64,000 nucleotides of DNA from Blastopirellula marina DSM 3645 (lineage in GTDB: Bacteria > Planctomycetota > Planctomycetia > Pirellulales > Pirellulaceae), in NCBI RefSeq assembly GCF_000153105.1, contig NZ_CH672377.1:625827-689826 (forward strand), written 5' to 3'. Positions 46,663 through 55,194 of the stretch are shown here, piece after piece. Positions within the stretch are counted from its first letter, which is position 1, and every line of letters begins with the position of its first letter. The notes beneath the pieces are model-generated. The model had not been told where the DNA came from. It saw nothing but the letters and a program-made list of their open reading frames with translations, and made no database searches. A program made the translations under genes and the position numbers.

Positions 46663-48120
46663 CTAGGCGCCGGTCGGAACTTGCGACTTTTTCAAGTCGC
46701 GCAGCTGCTTCGCTTCGTCCATTTCTTTGTAAAACGGATCGAGCGGATAGCAGCCCGAGACGATGCCGTTACGCGGCGCGGTCGTACAATCGCTGAACGT
46801 GCGACAAACTTTTTTCCGCTTCATCTCTCCCTCTTGCAGCGTCGCCGCCGGCAGTTCGGGAAAAGAAAGAACCATCCGGCCGAGACCGACGCTGTCGATC
46901 CAACCTGCTCGCACGATCGCTTGGGCCACATGCGGCAGATAGTCTTGCAAATACGTGAATCCGGTCGCGACCATCGTGACGTCAGGCGCCGCCGCTTTGC
47001 ACCGCCGCGCAACGTCAATCATGCGGGCCACGCCGATCAGCGGATCTTCGGGCGGTTGATATCCGTCGCTGGGCGGAAAGATCGCCGGGCGTTGAATGTG
47101 GGGGTTGTAGTAAGGACTGCCGCAGGTGATGTTGACGCCGATCACGCCGAGCTCGCCCAACTCGCGAATCAATTGGATCGGCTCCGCCAAATCGATCTCC
47201 AGCGGATTGTTCGGATTCGAGCCGAATCCGCATCGATACGGCAAACAGTCGGTAAAGTCCATCGGCTCTCCAACCGCGTCTCCCTGCTGATACGGGACAA
47301 AATCAAACGCGCTCAAGCGAACACCGACTTCCAAGCCCGGCAGTTCGCTTTTGATCCGCTGGATAATTGTCTTGAGCAAACGGGTCCGTCCGGCGAAGTC
47401 TCCGCCAAACTTGCCTGTTCGCAAGCGAGCGCCCAGAAACTCATGCAACAAGTAGCCGTGGCATGCTTTGACATCCACAAACTGATAGCCGACTTCTCGC
47501 GCCAACCGCGCTGCATTGACATAGCTGTCGATCAAACCCTCCAGCTCTTCGTCGCTCCAGACAACCGTGTCATCGCCGGCGGCGATGTGGAACTTGGCGT
47601 CGAGCAGCGGATGATGATAGGCGATCCGGGGTCGCAATTGATGGTCAGGCAGTGGTCGGCAAAACCGGCCCGAGTGGGTCAGTTGCAGACCAATGATCAG
47701 GTCGTCGGCCGATCCAAACGATTCTTGATGCGCGGCCGCCGCCGCTTCGCGCAGCTGTGCGAGCCCGGCGATGTTGCTGTCGATCGCCATCGTCTGACGA
47801 GGATTCGCGCGACCATCCGGCTGAACCGCCGCCGCTTCGCCGCCCCAGATCATTTTGGCGCCAGAGAGTCCAAAGTTACGCCAACGGCGGATCGTCAGTT
47901 CGGTCGGCGTGCCGTCGTGATTCGCGTCCCAACCTTCCATCGGATGTATCGTCCAGCGATTGCCGGCCTTCAGCGGTCCCCAGGCCAGGGTATCGGCCAA
48001 AGGAGATCCAGCCGCGGCGGTTAAAATCTCGTCATCGCAGGGTAACGCAATTCCCAAAGTTTGCAGGCGTAGGCGAAACTGCTCAACCGTTTTCAGTTGG
48101 GCGATCTTTTCGTATTTCAC
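46663..48120 (-). CDS. NADH:flavin oxidoreductase (old yellow enzyme family)
   Basis: The 485-residue product is an FMN TIM barrel of the OYE family. Recognisable segments are HPMEGWDANHDG, LQLTHSGRFCRPLPDHQLRP, VDVKACHGYLLHEFLGARLR and GVNITCGSPYYNPH, with a C-terminal Cys-rich portion (KVCRTFSDCTTAPRNGIVSG CY, given in parts). GTG 48120 after AGGAA is preferred; the frame is open to 48480, but those 120 residues contain translated repeat DNA and are not family-like. ATG 48156 is an alternative. Substrate is unknown. It is alone on its strand. Confidence 0.88.
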   Translation of the reverse strand: MKYEKIAQLKTVEQFRLRLQTLGIALPCDDEILTAAAGSPLADTLAWGPLKAGNRWTIHPMEGWDANHDGTPTELTIRRWRNFGLSGAKMIWGGEAAAVQPDGRANPRQTMAIDSNIAGLAQLREAAAAAHQESFGSADDLIIGLQLTHSGRFCRPLPDHQLRPRIAYHHPLLDAKFHIAAGDDTVVWSDEELEGLIDSYVNAARLAREVGYQFVDVKACHGYLLHEFLGARLRTGKFGGDFAGRTRLLKTIIQRIKSELPGLEVGVRLSAFDFVPYQQGDAVGEPMDFTDCLPYRCGFGSNPNNPLEIDLAEPIQLIRELGELGVIGVNITCGSPYYNPHIQRPAIFPPSDGYQPPEDPLIGVARMIDVARRCKAAAPDVTMVATGFTYLQDYLPHVAQAIVRAGWIDSVGLGRMVLSFPELPAATLQEGEMKRKKVCRTFSDCTTAPRNGIVSGCYPLDPFYKEMDEAKQLRDLKKSQVPTGA

Positions 48121-48225
48121 AGGTTTCCTCAGTGGATGGCGCCGCTGCGATTCCATGCAGGGATTCAACTTGAAATTAGGATTGGACGATCCGTAACTAC
48201 AGGGCGCTTGTCTGGTAACGCAACC

Positions 48226-48357
48226 TAGCCCGCGGGGCGAGCCAAGGGAAAGCGTAGGGCTATGTCGAAAATGCAACCATCGTAGGACGGTCTGCACCGC
48301 GGCGTTTGACTCTTTTGGTTTCGCCAACCGCATTCCCTTGGCTCGCGCCGCGGGCCA
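48226..48357. repeat. Long inverted repeat between the oxidoreductase and helicase genes
   Basis: The 24-base arm at 48226-48249 (TAGCCCGCGGGGCGAGCCAA + GGGA) is matched by an inverted arm at 48334-48357 with 22 of 24 complementary positions. Inside, CGTAGGGCTATGTCG and, outside the right arm, CGACATCCCCCTACG form a second, looser inverted match. The GGCTCGC/GCGAGCC and AAGGGA blocks resemble interspersed planctomycete repeats. It could be a MITE-like element or a large hairpin. Confidence 0.7.
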
Positions 48358-48370
48358 AGGCGACATCCCC

Positions 48371-50650
48371 CTACGATCGGCTGGAATTGGCGGGACGAAG
48401 CGGACTATAGGCGAGACGAAACTTCTTTTCGCCGGCGCCGCTGGCGAAGCGAACCGTCGCCGTTCGTTTGGCGCCTTCACCGCTTAGCGCGATGATCTTG
48501 CCCAGTCCATACTCGTCGTGAGTGACGACCATCCCCTGCACGAACGCGTTTGGTTCGACACGCGGCTGCGCGTCACCTTCCCGCTCGCCCAACAGATCGG
48601 CGGCCGTTCGTATATTTGTAACCGCCGACGGCAGCGCGGGTCTTGGCAGATCGAGTGACCTTTGGCCCGATATGGGAAATTCGGGGAAAAAGCTCTCATC
48701 CAACGGAAAATCAGGGGCGAAGGCCGTTTGTTCTTCCGTTACCTCCATCTCGTCGCGCGGCAATTCCATCAAAAACGGGCTCGGAATCGTCATGTTCCGT
48801 TTTCCCCGGAAATCACGATAGCGGGCCATACTGAGGTCGAGCTCTTCTTCGGCCCGCGTGATGCCGACAAACAGCAAACGCCGCTCTTCTTCTAATTGTT
48901 CCGGATTCTCGCGTGAGCGCTCGTGCGGCAGCAAGCCTTGTTCGAGGGCGACAATATGCACCACCGGAAACTCCAGTCCTTTCGCCGCGTGCAACGTCAT
49001 CAGCGTCACGCGATCCATCTCGGCGTCGAAATCGTCGGTCTCGTTGACCAACGTTTTTTCTTCCAGGTAATGCTCCAGCGTCCCATCGTGCGGATGTTCG
49101 GTATCGTACTCGCGCGCCGAAGAGAGCAATTCTTCGATGTTCTCCAAGCGGGTTTGATCTTCGACGTCGTCTGTCGCTTCGTACTGCCGTTTGAACTCCG
49201 ACTCAGAAAGGACAAACCCCAGGATCTCTTCGACCGGATCGTTGATCTTGGTCGATAGTCGATCGAAGAGCGCGACAAATTTGGCGAGCGCCACCGCCGC
49301 GCGGTTGCCGAGCCCGTCAATCATGCCGGCTTCGCGCGCCGCTTCAAGCATCGAGAGTCCCTCGGTCGCCGCGTGCAAGCGAACCTTCAGCAAAGTCGCT
49401 TTGCCGATAGCTCGCTTCGGCACGTTGACGATCCGTTCAAACGCGACGTCGTCGCGCGGATTGTTCATTAACAACGCGTAGGCGAGCAGATCCTTGATTT
49501 CTTTGCGATGATAAAACTCGACGCCGCTGACGATCATGTACGGCACTCCCTGCTGTCGCATCGCATCTTCAAAGGTGCGCGACAGCGCGTTGATGCGATA
49601 AAAGATCGCGTAGTCCCGCGGGCGACGCTTTCCTTGCGCGACTTGGGCCGAAATCCGCGCGGCGATCGCCTGGGCTTCTTCTTTGTGGGTGGAGTACTGA
49701 ATCATCCGCACCGCTTTGCCGGCGGGATTATCCGTAAAAAGCGACTTCTTTTTCCGTTGCTTGTTGTTGGCGATCAACGCGTCGGCGACCGACAAAATGT
49801 TAGGCGTACTGCGATAGTTTTGTTCGAGCCGGACCACTTTCACGGCCGGAAAGTCGCTTTCAAACTCCAAGATGTTCTTCAGGTTCGCGCCGCGCCAACC
49901 ATAAATCGATTGGTCAGGATCGCCGGTGACGCCGAGATTCGGATATTGGATCGACATGGCCCGCACGATTGCGTACTGCGGCAAGTTGGTGTCTTGGTAC
50001 TCGTCGACCAATATGTAGCGAAAGCGTTCGTCCAGCGAAGCGCGGAGCTCTTCGTTTTCTTTCAGCAGCAACGTGACATGCATCAACAAGTCGTCAAAGT
50101 CGACGGCGTTCGCTTGTTGCAATGCGGCCTGATACTTCGGATAGACGCGCTCGACAATCGATCCGGTCGCATTGACGCCGCCCACATATCGATCGGCTTC
50201 GATAAGATGGTTCTTGGCCCAACTGATCGCCGAGGCAACTTGCTCTGGAGTTGCGTGCGTCAGTTGCACGTCGGTCTCGCGAATGGTCCGCTTCAACAAC
50301 GAAAGCGAGTCGCTCGTGTCGTAGATCGTGTAGTTCGGCTGCAGCCCACGATATTCTGCGTATTGCCGCAGCAAGCGTGCACAGAAGCGATGGAAAGTTC
50401 CGATCCAAACATTTTCACCCGGCGCGAGACGATCCAAACGCGAGCGCATTTCGTCGGCCGCTTTGTTGGTGAACGTGAGTGCGGCGATCTGCGTAGGGCG
50501 CACTCCTTGCGACAACAGATGGGCGATTCGATGCGTAATTACTCGCGTCTTTCCGCTACCGGGACCTGCCAACACCAGCAGCGGTCCATCGACATGCAGC
50601 ACCGCTTCGCGCTGCGGATCGGTCAAAGATTGAAGTAGGTCTGCGGTCAT
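48371..50650 (-). CDS. UvrD/PcrA-type superfamily 1 DNA helicase
   Basis: The 759-residue helicase has Walker A GPGSGKT (29-35), Walker B region ILVDEYQDTN (about 213) and motif III GDPDQSIYGWRGA. It also carries LMTLHAAKGLEFPVVHIVAL and ITRAEEELDLSMARYRDFRG of motifs V-VI, and a Tudor-like C-terminal domain (VVTHDEYGLGKIIALSGEGA). This is the full PcrA/UvrD layout, for nucleotide excision repair, replication fork maintenance and removal of RNA polymerase. ATG 50650 is the start. A free-standing alpha-CTD gene is divergent to it. Confidence 0.95.
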   Translation of the reverse strand: MTADLLQSLTDPQREAVLHVDGPLLVLAGPGSGKTRVITHRIAHLLSQGVRPTQIAALTFTNKAADEMRSRLDRLAPGENVWIGTFHRFCARLLRQYAEYRGLQPNYTIYDTSDSLSLLKRTIRETDVQLTHATPEQVASAISWAKNHLIEADRYVGGVNATGSIVERVYPKYQAALQQANAVDFDDLLMHVTLLLKENEELRASLDERFRYILVDEYQDTNLPQYAIVRAMSIQYPNLGVTGDPDQSIYGWRGANLKNILEFESDFPAVKVVRLEQNYRSTPNILSVADALIANNKQRKKKSLFTDNPAGKAVRMIQYSTHKEEAQAIAARISAQVAQGKRRPRDYAIFYRINALSRTFEDAMRQQGVPYMIVSGVEFYHRKEIKDLLAYALLMNNPRDDVAFERIVNVPKRAIGKATLLKVRLHAATEGLSMLEAAREAGMIDGLGNRAAVALAKFVALFDRLSTKINDPVEEILGFVLSESEFKRQYEATDDVEDQTRLENIEELLSSAREYDTEHPHDGTLEHYLEEKTLVNETDDFDAEMDRVTLMTLHAAKGLEFPVVHIVALEQGLLPHERSRENPEQLEEERRLLFVGITRAEEELDLSMARYRDFRGKRNMTIPSPFLMELPRDEMEVTEEQTAFAPDFPLDESFFPEFPISGQRSLDLPRPALPSAVTNIRTAADLLGEREGDAQPRVEPNAFVQGMVVTHDEYGLGKIIALSGEGAKRTATVRFASGAGEKKFRLAYSPLRPANSSRS

Positions 50651-50873
50651 CCGTTACTTACTGCTTAAGGGTGCGAGGAAAGCGAGAAGTGCTAGCATGA
50701 CGCGTGTGGTTCCCGTAAATATTTTGTAAAGTCCTGTCCAAAATTGGCGCGACAGGTATATTAACTCAAGTTCGAGGAGCGAGTCGCCGCAGTCGCCGCT
50801 TTTCAAACGACCCACTAGCGGTTCCAGGGACGAACCGCAACCATTTTCCACTCTATTGCCTGGGAGGGAACCC

Positions 50874-51155
50874 ATGACGCGAATTCCTCTGAATGCTGCT
50901 GCTCAAGAATCGGAAAGCTTGATGTCCAAGCTCGAAATGAGCACCGCGGAAATCGGCCTCACGGTTCGCACAACGAATTGTCTCGAAGAACGTGGAATTT
51001 TCACCGTTCGAGACCTCCTCAACTGCACGCGTGCAGACCTCCTCAGCATTTCAAACTTCGGTGAGAAAACGCTGGACGAAGTCTACTCGTCGCTGGAAAG
51101 CATCGGATTTTTCCGGAAGGCCCGTCAAGCGGTCGCACAGCCGCTGGCTGTGTAG
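50874..51155 (+). CDS. Stand-alone RNA polymerase alpha C-terminal-domain protein
   Basis: ATG 50874 follows the strong site GGGAGGGAA. The 93-residue product is an alpha-CTD without the N-terminal dimerisation domain. Its helices read LTVRTTNCLEERGIFTVRDL, LNCTRADLLSISNFGEKTLD and EVYSSLESIGFF, with the VR-T-NCL and NFG-K-LDEV residues that contact DNA in the normal alpha subunit retained. It may bind UP elements or transcription factors, or compete with the true alpha-CTD. It has its own terminator and is divergent from the helicase gene. Confidence 0.9.
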   Translation: MTRIPLNAAAQESESLMSKLEMSTAEIGLTVRTTNCLEERGIFTVRDLLNCTRADLLSISNFGEKTLDEVYSSLESIGFFRKARQAVAQPLAV

Positions 51156-51206
51156 TCGCCCAGCACGCGTGAGGAGCAATACTTCCATTCAGGGAAGACG
51201 TTCAAT

Positions 51207-51242
51207 GCCCGCGGTCGACCGTTCTCGACTGCGGGCTTTTTT
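51207..51242 (+). terminator. Rho-independent terminator after the alpha-CTD gene
   Basis: A 12-bp stem GCCCGCGGTCGA/TCGACTGCGGGC with loop CCGTTC (one G-T pair) is followed by six T. Confidence 0.92.
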
Positions 51243-51254
51243 GTTTCTTGGTCC

Positions 51255-52514
51255 CTATTTCTGGGCGACCGGACCGACGCGAAAACATTTCAACATCCCG
51301 CGACCCGCGTCCGACGTATCCCGCGCAACCAACAAACCTGCCGACAGAGCCGGAATCGCTCGCGGCACATCGGTGAAACCCGAAAAACTGCTGAGCGATT
51401 CGTACTGCTTCACGTTCGGCTGGAGCAAATAAACGTTGCCGTCGTTGGCGACCGCGATCAACTTGCCATCGGCCAACAGCAGATGCGCCGTACCAAAGTT
51501 TTCCTGCGACCAATGAACCTTGCCGCTCTGCGCGTCAATGCAAGTGAGCGACGCCGTGCCGACATCTTCGCGCCCGTTGATCCCATAAATCGCGCCATCG
51601 ATCTCGATCGGCGTGTTGTACTGGCTCGAGAGCGAACTATCGTTGGCCCACACATTCGGCGCATTGTGCTGCCCCAGTTTGGCCAGCTTCGCGCCGACGC
51701 CATAACTGGACGTGACAAATAGTTGCTCATCCCACACGATCGGCGTCGCGCCGTTGACGGTCGGACCACGCATGCCGAACGGAAACTGAAAACCAACGCG
51801 TCCTGTTTCTGGATCAATCGAGCAAACATCTAACCGCGTCACAAAGATCGCCCACGTCTTGTCGCCGATCTTCGCTGCGGTCGGCGCTGCGTAACTGGCG
51901 CCAAAGTCGGTCGCTTTCCACTTTTCGCGTCCCGACTTTAAATCGAACGCGACAATCCCAGCGCCGTTGCGACCGCCGACGTTGATCAGGACATTTCCAT
52001 CGATCACGATCGGCGTACTGCCAAAACCAAAATACCCCTCTTGCGCGCCGTACGTCGCAGCCAACTCCACATTCCAGCGGCGCTTGCCGGTCGCAAAGTC
52101 GACGCAGTACAAATCGCCGGCGGCGCCCAACAAGATAATCACGTCGTCTACAATCAGCGGCGTACAACGGGGCCCGCTGTCACGTACGATCGAGCCTTGA
52201 TAGGTCGCGTCGAAACTGGTGCTCCACTTTTTCTCGCCGGTCTGCAGATCGAGCGCTTCGACCACTTCTAGGTCGGCGATCCGATGAAACAGAATGACCT
52301 GACCCCGTGCGATCACGGGACCGGCGTATCCCGCGCCGACCGATTTTTTCCAAACCAGCGGCGGACCGGCGGCCGGCCATTTGTCGGCCAGTTTTTCGTC
52401 TGCGGCGACGCCGCTGCGCGTCGGACCAAGGATTTGCGGCCATTCTCCAGCTTGGCTAGAAGCGGCGATTAGGGGGATCGTGACGAAAAATAACGCGTTT
52501 CGTAGCAAGATCAT
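51255..52514 (-). CDS. Exported PQQ-like beta-propeller protein
   Basis: The 419-residue product has a signal peptide (MILLRNALFFVTIPLIAASS, QAGEW cleavage). Then come WPQILGPTRSGVAADEKLAD, the usual opening of planctomycete outer-membrane BamB/PQQ-like propellers, and blades such as VEALDLQTGEKKWSTSFD, DLYCVDFATGKRRWNVEL and CIDAQSGKVHWSQEN. It is expected in the periplasm or on the cell surface. The catalytic residues of PQQ dehydrogenases were not recognised. It is convergent with the alpha-CTD gene. Confidence 0.9.
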   Translation of the reverse strand: MILLRNALFFVTIPLIAASSQAGEWPQILGPTRSGVAADEKLADKWPAAGPPLVWKKSVGAGYAGPVIARGQVILFHRIADLEVVEALDLQTGEKKWSTSFDATYQGSIVRDSGPRCTPLIVDDVIILLGAAGDLYCVDFATGKRRWNVELAATYGAQEGYFGFGSTPIVIDGNVLINVGGRNGAGIVAFDLKSGREKWKATDFGASYAAPTAAKIGDKTWAIFVTRLDVCSIDPETGRVGFQFPFGMRGPTVNGATPIVWDEQLFVTSSYGVGAKLAKLGQHNAPNVWANDSSLSSQYNTPIEIDGAIYGINGREDVGTASLTCIDAQSGKVHWSQENFGTAHLLLADGKLIAVANDGNVYLLQPNVKQYESLSSFSGFTDVPRAIPALSAGLLVARDTSDAGRGMLKCFRVGPVAQK

Positions 52515-52622
52515 CGGCGCGGCGTCCTGTGGCGGAAGTGTCAGTCGGACTATATTTTAGCGTACCGGAACGACTCCACCCAGCATTCGCATTGCTGCTA
52601 TTCTTCGAGGATCGACTCGCGC

Positions 52623-53933
52623 ATGGCCCGTTGGCCCCGACTTTGGGAGAAAAAACGAGGAAAACGTCGCACAGGCTCGCCGATCTTCGGAAGCGTGGGA
52701 GAGGCGATGTTTTTTGCCGCGCTGCTGTTTCTGGGGTCGATCGGCCTGGTAGCAGTCGTCGCGTCGATCGCGTTCGAATCGGTCGTCGCGACCTATTTGT
52801 TTCCCGAAGCGACTTATTCGGCCGGAAAATGCGTCGTGATGGAGACCGATCTAAGCGAGAAAACGCTCGACGGCGGCGACACGCGCTATCAGCCCATGAT
52901 TCTGGTCCACGTTCGTTCTGGCCAGCGGGACTACGTGGGCTGGACCTATCGCCGCAATCCCACTTGGTACGCCGACCGCGATGCGGCGCAAAAAATTGTC
53001 GATGGGTTCCGACCCGGCTGGGTCTATCCCTGTTGGTACGCGTCGTATGATCCATCGACGGTCATCTTGCGGCGATCGACCAACTTTACCCTCTGGATCA
53101 TCTTGCTGGTCTTCGCGTCGTTCGCGACGATCGGCACGATCGGCATGTTCTACACGTTGCTGCTATTTGGCGCTTCGGCCGAACGACGATCCGCGCTGGC
53201 GAAAAGCGCCCAGAAGATCGAATTGATCGGCGACCTATTACCCCCGTCCGCCTATCCCAACATTCCGAGCGCCGAAAACTTGACCAACAGCCCCGGCGTT
53301 CGCTTAGCGTATCGCCTGCCGATTGAGGTCTCGCCGGCGTGGTGGTTGTTTGCGACGCTGCTGTTCAGCTTGGTCTGGTCCGGCATGACGGCCGTGTTTG
53401 CTCTCGCGGCGATCGCCGACCTGGAACGGGGCGAGCCCAACTGGCTGCTGATGGCGCTGACTCTAGCCGCGGTCGCGGTTGGCATTTGGTCCGGCTATCA
53501 TTTTTTGCGACAGATCTCGCTGCATACGCGCGTCGGTCCCACCTACATCGAGATTTCCAATCATCCGCTGCTGCCGGGTCGCGACTACAAACTGCATCTG
53601 TCGCAAGCCGGCCGAATGCATCTGAAAAAGCTGCGGGTCACGCTCATCTGCGAAGAAGAAGCGACTTTCCTGCACGGCACCGACGTCCGCACCGAAGTGG
53701 CGCAAGTCTTTGACGCCGAAGTCGCCAACTTCCGCGGCCTGGTGGTTCGCCCCGGAACGCCGTTTGAAGAGCTGTTGCACTTTCAGATTCCGCTGTCCGC
53801 GATGCACTCATTCAAGTCGAGCCATAACGCCGTGCACTGGAAATTGATCGTCGATCTCGAGGCCAAAGGCGCCGGCAGCCAACGCCGCAGCTTTCCGATC
53901 GTCGTCTATCCGGCGGTAAAATCGAACGCATGA
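52623..53933 (+). CDS. DUF3592-like multi-pass membrane protein, first gene of a three-gene operon
   Basis: The 436-residue product has four predicted membrane helices: about 26-55 (FAALLFLGSIGLVAVVASIA), 160-185 (TLWIILLVFASFATIGTIGM), 240-262 and 270-290. A periplasmic part contains the DUF3592 pattern (YQPMILVHVRSGQRDYVGWT, then GWVYPCWYASYDPSTVILRR). The C-terminal 130 residues are a soluble beta-rich domain. It starts at ATG 52623 and overlaps the next gene by four bases (ATGA). Function is unknown. Confidence 0.82.
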   Translation: MARWPRLWEKKRGKRRTGSPIFGSVGEAMFFAALLFLGSIGLVAVVASIAFESVVATYLFPEATYSAGKCVVMETDLSEKTLDGGDTRYQPMILVHVRSGQRDYVGWTYRRNPTWYADRDAAQKIVDGFRPGWVYPCWYASYDPSTVILRRSTNFTLWIILLVFASFATIGTIGMFYTLLLFGASAERRSALAKSAQKIELIGDLLPPSAYPNIPSAENLTNSPGVRLAYRLPIEVSPAWWLFATLLFSLVWSGMTAVFALAAIADLERGEPNWLLMALTLAAVAVGIWSGYHFLRQISLHTRVGPTYIEISNHPLLPGRDYKLHLSQAGRMHLKKLRVTLICEEEATFLHGTDVRTEVAQVFDAEVANFRGLVVRPGTPFEELLHFQIPLSAMHSFKSSHNAVHWKLIVDLEAKGAGSQRRSFPIVVYPAVKSNA

Positions 53934-54340
53934 CCGACCAGCCGCACATTTCGATCTCGCTCGATCGGCCGACGCGCCAATACGCGGCCGATGACGAGCT
54001 GCTTGCGCGGTTTGAAATCAGCAACCTCCCGGCGGTCAACATCCAAGCGATCGAAGCGTCGGTCTTATGGCATACCGAAGGAACCGGCGAAGAAGATATG
54101 TCGGCGCACGAATTTGTGCGACTCATCCCCGGCGACGAAGCCGACGGCGATCTGACCCGTTCGCAATCGTTAAAAACTCGCCTGCCGCGCAGTCCGTTGT
54201 CGTATGCCGGCAAAATCGTCAAAATCCATTGGGTCGTTCGCGTCCGCGTCTTTGTCGGTCGCGGCCGCGATTTGGTCGAAGAGTTAGAGTTTGAACTAAC
54301 CCAAACAGGCGGCGAAGGATCGGGAGGCGCTCGTGGTTAG
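53930..54340 (+). CDS. Small beta-rich protein of unknown function, operon member
   Basis: The 136-residue protein begins MTDQPHISISLDRPTRQYAA and looks like one arrestin- or Ig-like beta-sandwich (LARFEISNLPAVNIQAIEAS, KIVKIHWVVRVRVFVGRGRD). It has no signal or membrane helix. It overlaps both the DUF3592-like gene (ATGA) and the following P-loop gene, so the three are translated together. Its resemblance to the soluble C-terminal part of the upstream protein suggests a shared fold. No function is proposed. Confidence 0.75.
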   Translation: MTDQPHISISLDRPTRQYAADDELLARFEISNLPAVNIQAIEASVLWHTEGTGEEDMSAHEFVRLIPGDEADGDLTRSQSLKTRLPRSPLSYAGKIVKIHWVVRVRVFVGRGRDLVEELEFELTQTGGEGSGGARG

Positions 54341-54944
54341 TACGAACCCATTCGCCAGTCGGCAGGTTCGTCCCGGAGCGATTCCGTTTCAATTTTCAGC
54401 CCCCGACTCGGCCAGCCTGATTATCGAGCGTCTGCGCGAGTCGCACTGGCGCGGAACCATCATCGGCCCCCATGGGTCCGGCAAGTCGACGATGCTCGAG
54501 ACGCTATCCCCGCTCTGGCGTGACCAAGGTCTGACCGAAGTTCGCGTGACGCTCCACGCGGGCGCTTCCAACTCCGGCGAACTCCGGTTGCCGCGGAAAG
54601 AAGAAATCTTGGTGGTCGACGGTCTCGAGCAACTCTCCTGGCCGGCGCGGCGCTGGTTGCTGTGGCGATGCGCCGCGGCCAACAGCCGGTTGCTGGCGAC
54701 CTGTCACGCGCCTCTCGGTTTGCCGGTCGTCTTCACCACGGCGCCCTCGCCGGAATTGGCCGAACAACTTGCCGAGATCTTACAGCGAAAAACAGACAAA
54801 TTGGTCACCGCCGCCGACGCGCGAATGATGTGCGAAAGCAACCAGGCCGATCTGCGCGAGACCCTGTTTCAGTTGTATCACTTGTATGAGTCGCGCCGAA
54901 AATCGCGATCAGCGAGCGATTCAGACGCAGAAATTACCCGCTGA
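54333..54944 (+). CDS. Small P-loop ATPase-like protein, third gene of the operon
   Basis: GTG 54333 lies within the end of the preceding gene. The 203-residue product has Walker A GPHGSGKST (about 45-53) and a likely Walker B EEILVVDGLEQL. It ends in a basic tail rich in Arg/Ser. The rest of the fold is like an AAA/ABC-type ATPase core but no family was recognised. As it follows a membrane protein and a beta-sandwich protein in one overlapping operon, it may energise or regulate a membrane complex. Confidence in the family is low. Confidence 0.78.
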   Translation: MVSTNPFASRQVRPGAIPFQFSAPDSASLIIERLRESHWRGTIIGPHGSGKSTMLETLSPLWRDQGLTEVRVTLHAGASNSGELRLPRKEEILVVDGLEQLSWPARRWLLWRCAAANSRLLATCHAPLGLPVVFTTAPSPELAEQLAEILQRKTDKLVTAADARMMCESNQADLRETLFQLYHLYESRRKSRSASDSDAEITR

Positions 54945-55194
54945 TTTTCCACGATCGCTAAAGTTTCTTCACGCGCCAGAAGGTCGCCAGACGGCGCCGA
55001 TTCTCTCTGCCGCGCGACCGCGCTGACAACCGCGAGATTCTTCTCTATTTCGGCTGTAATTGCTGTTCTAGCTTATGTTTCTGATCTACCTTTCCTTGGA
55101 TCATCTTTTCGGATGATCGGAGCGGCAGGGAACTGCCCCAAGCAAACGCGACGGATTCGCGACCAGATTTGAGTGAGAGAGAAAAGGCATTCCC

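Noticed and set aside
46645..48024. 459-residue plus-strand frame
   Set aside because: Antisense to the flavin oxidoreductase and made of Arg/Gln-rich shadow sequence.
48121..48480. N-terminal extension of the flavin oxidoreductase
   Set aside because: Those 120 residues are read through the inverted repeat and lack family similarity; GTG 48120 has a ribosome site.
49508..50638. 376-residue plus-strand frame opposite the helicase
   Set aside because: Shadow of the UvrD/PcrA gene.
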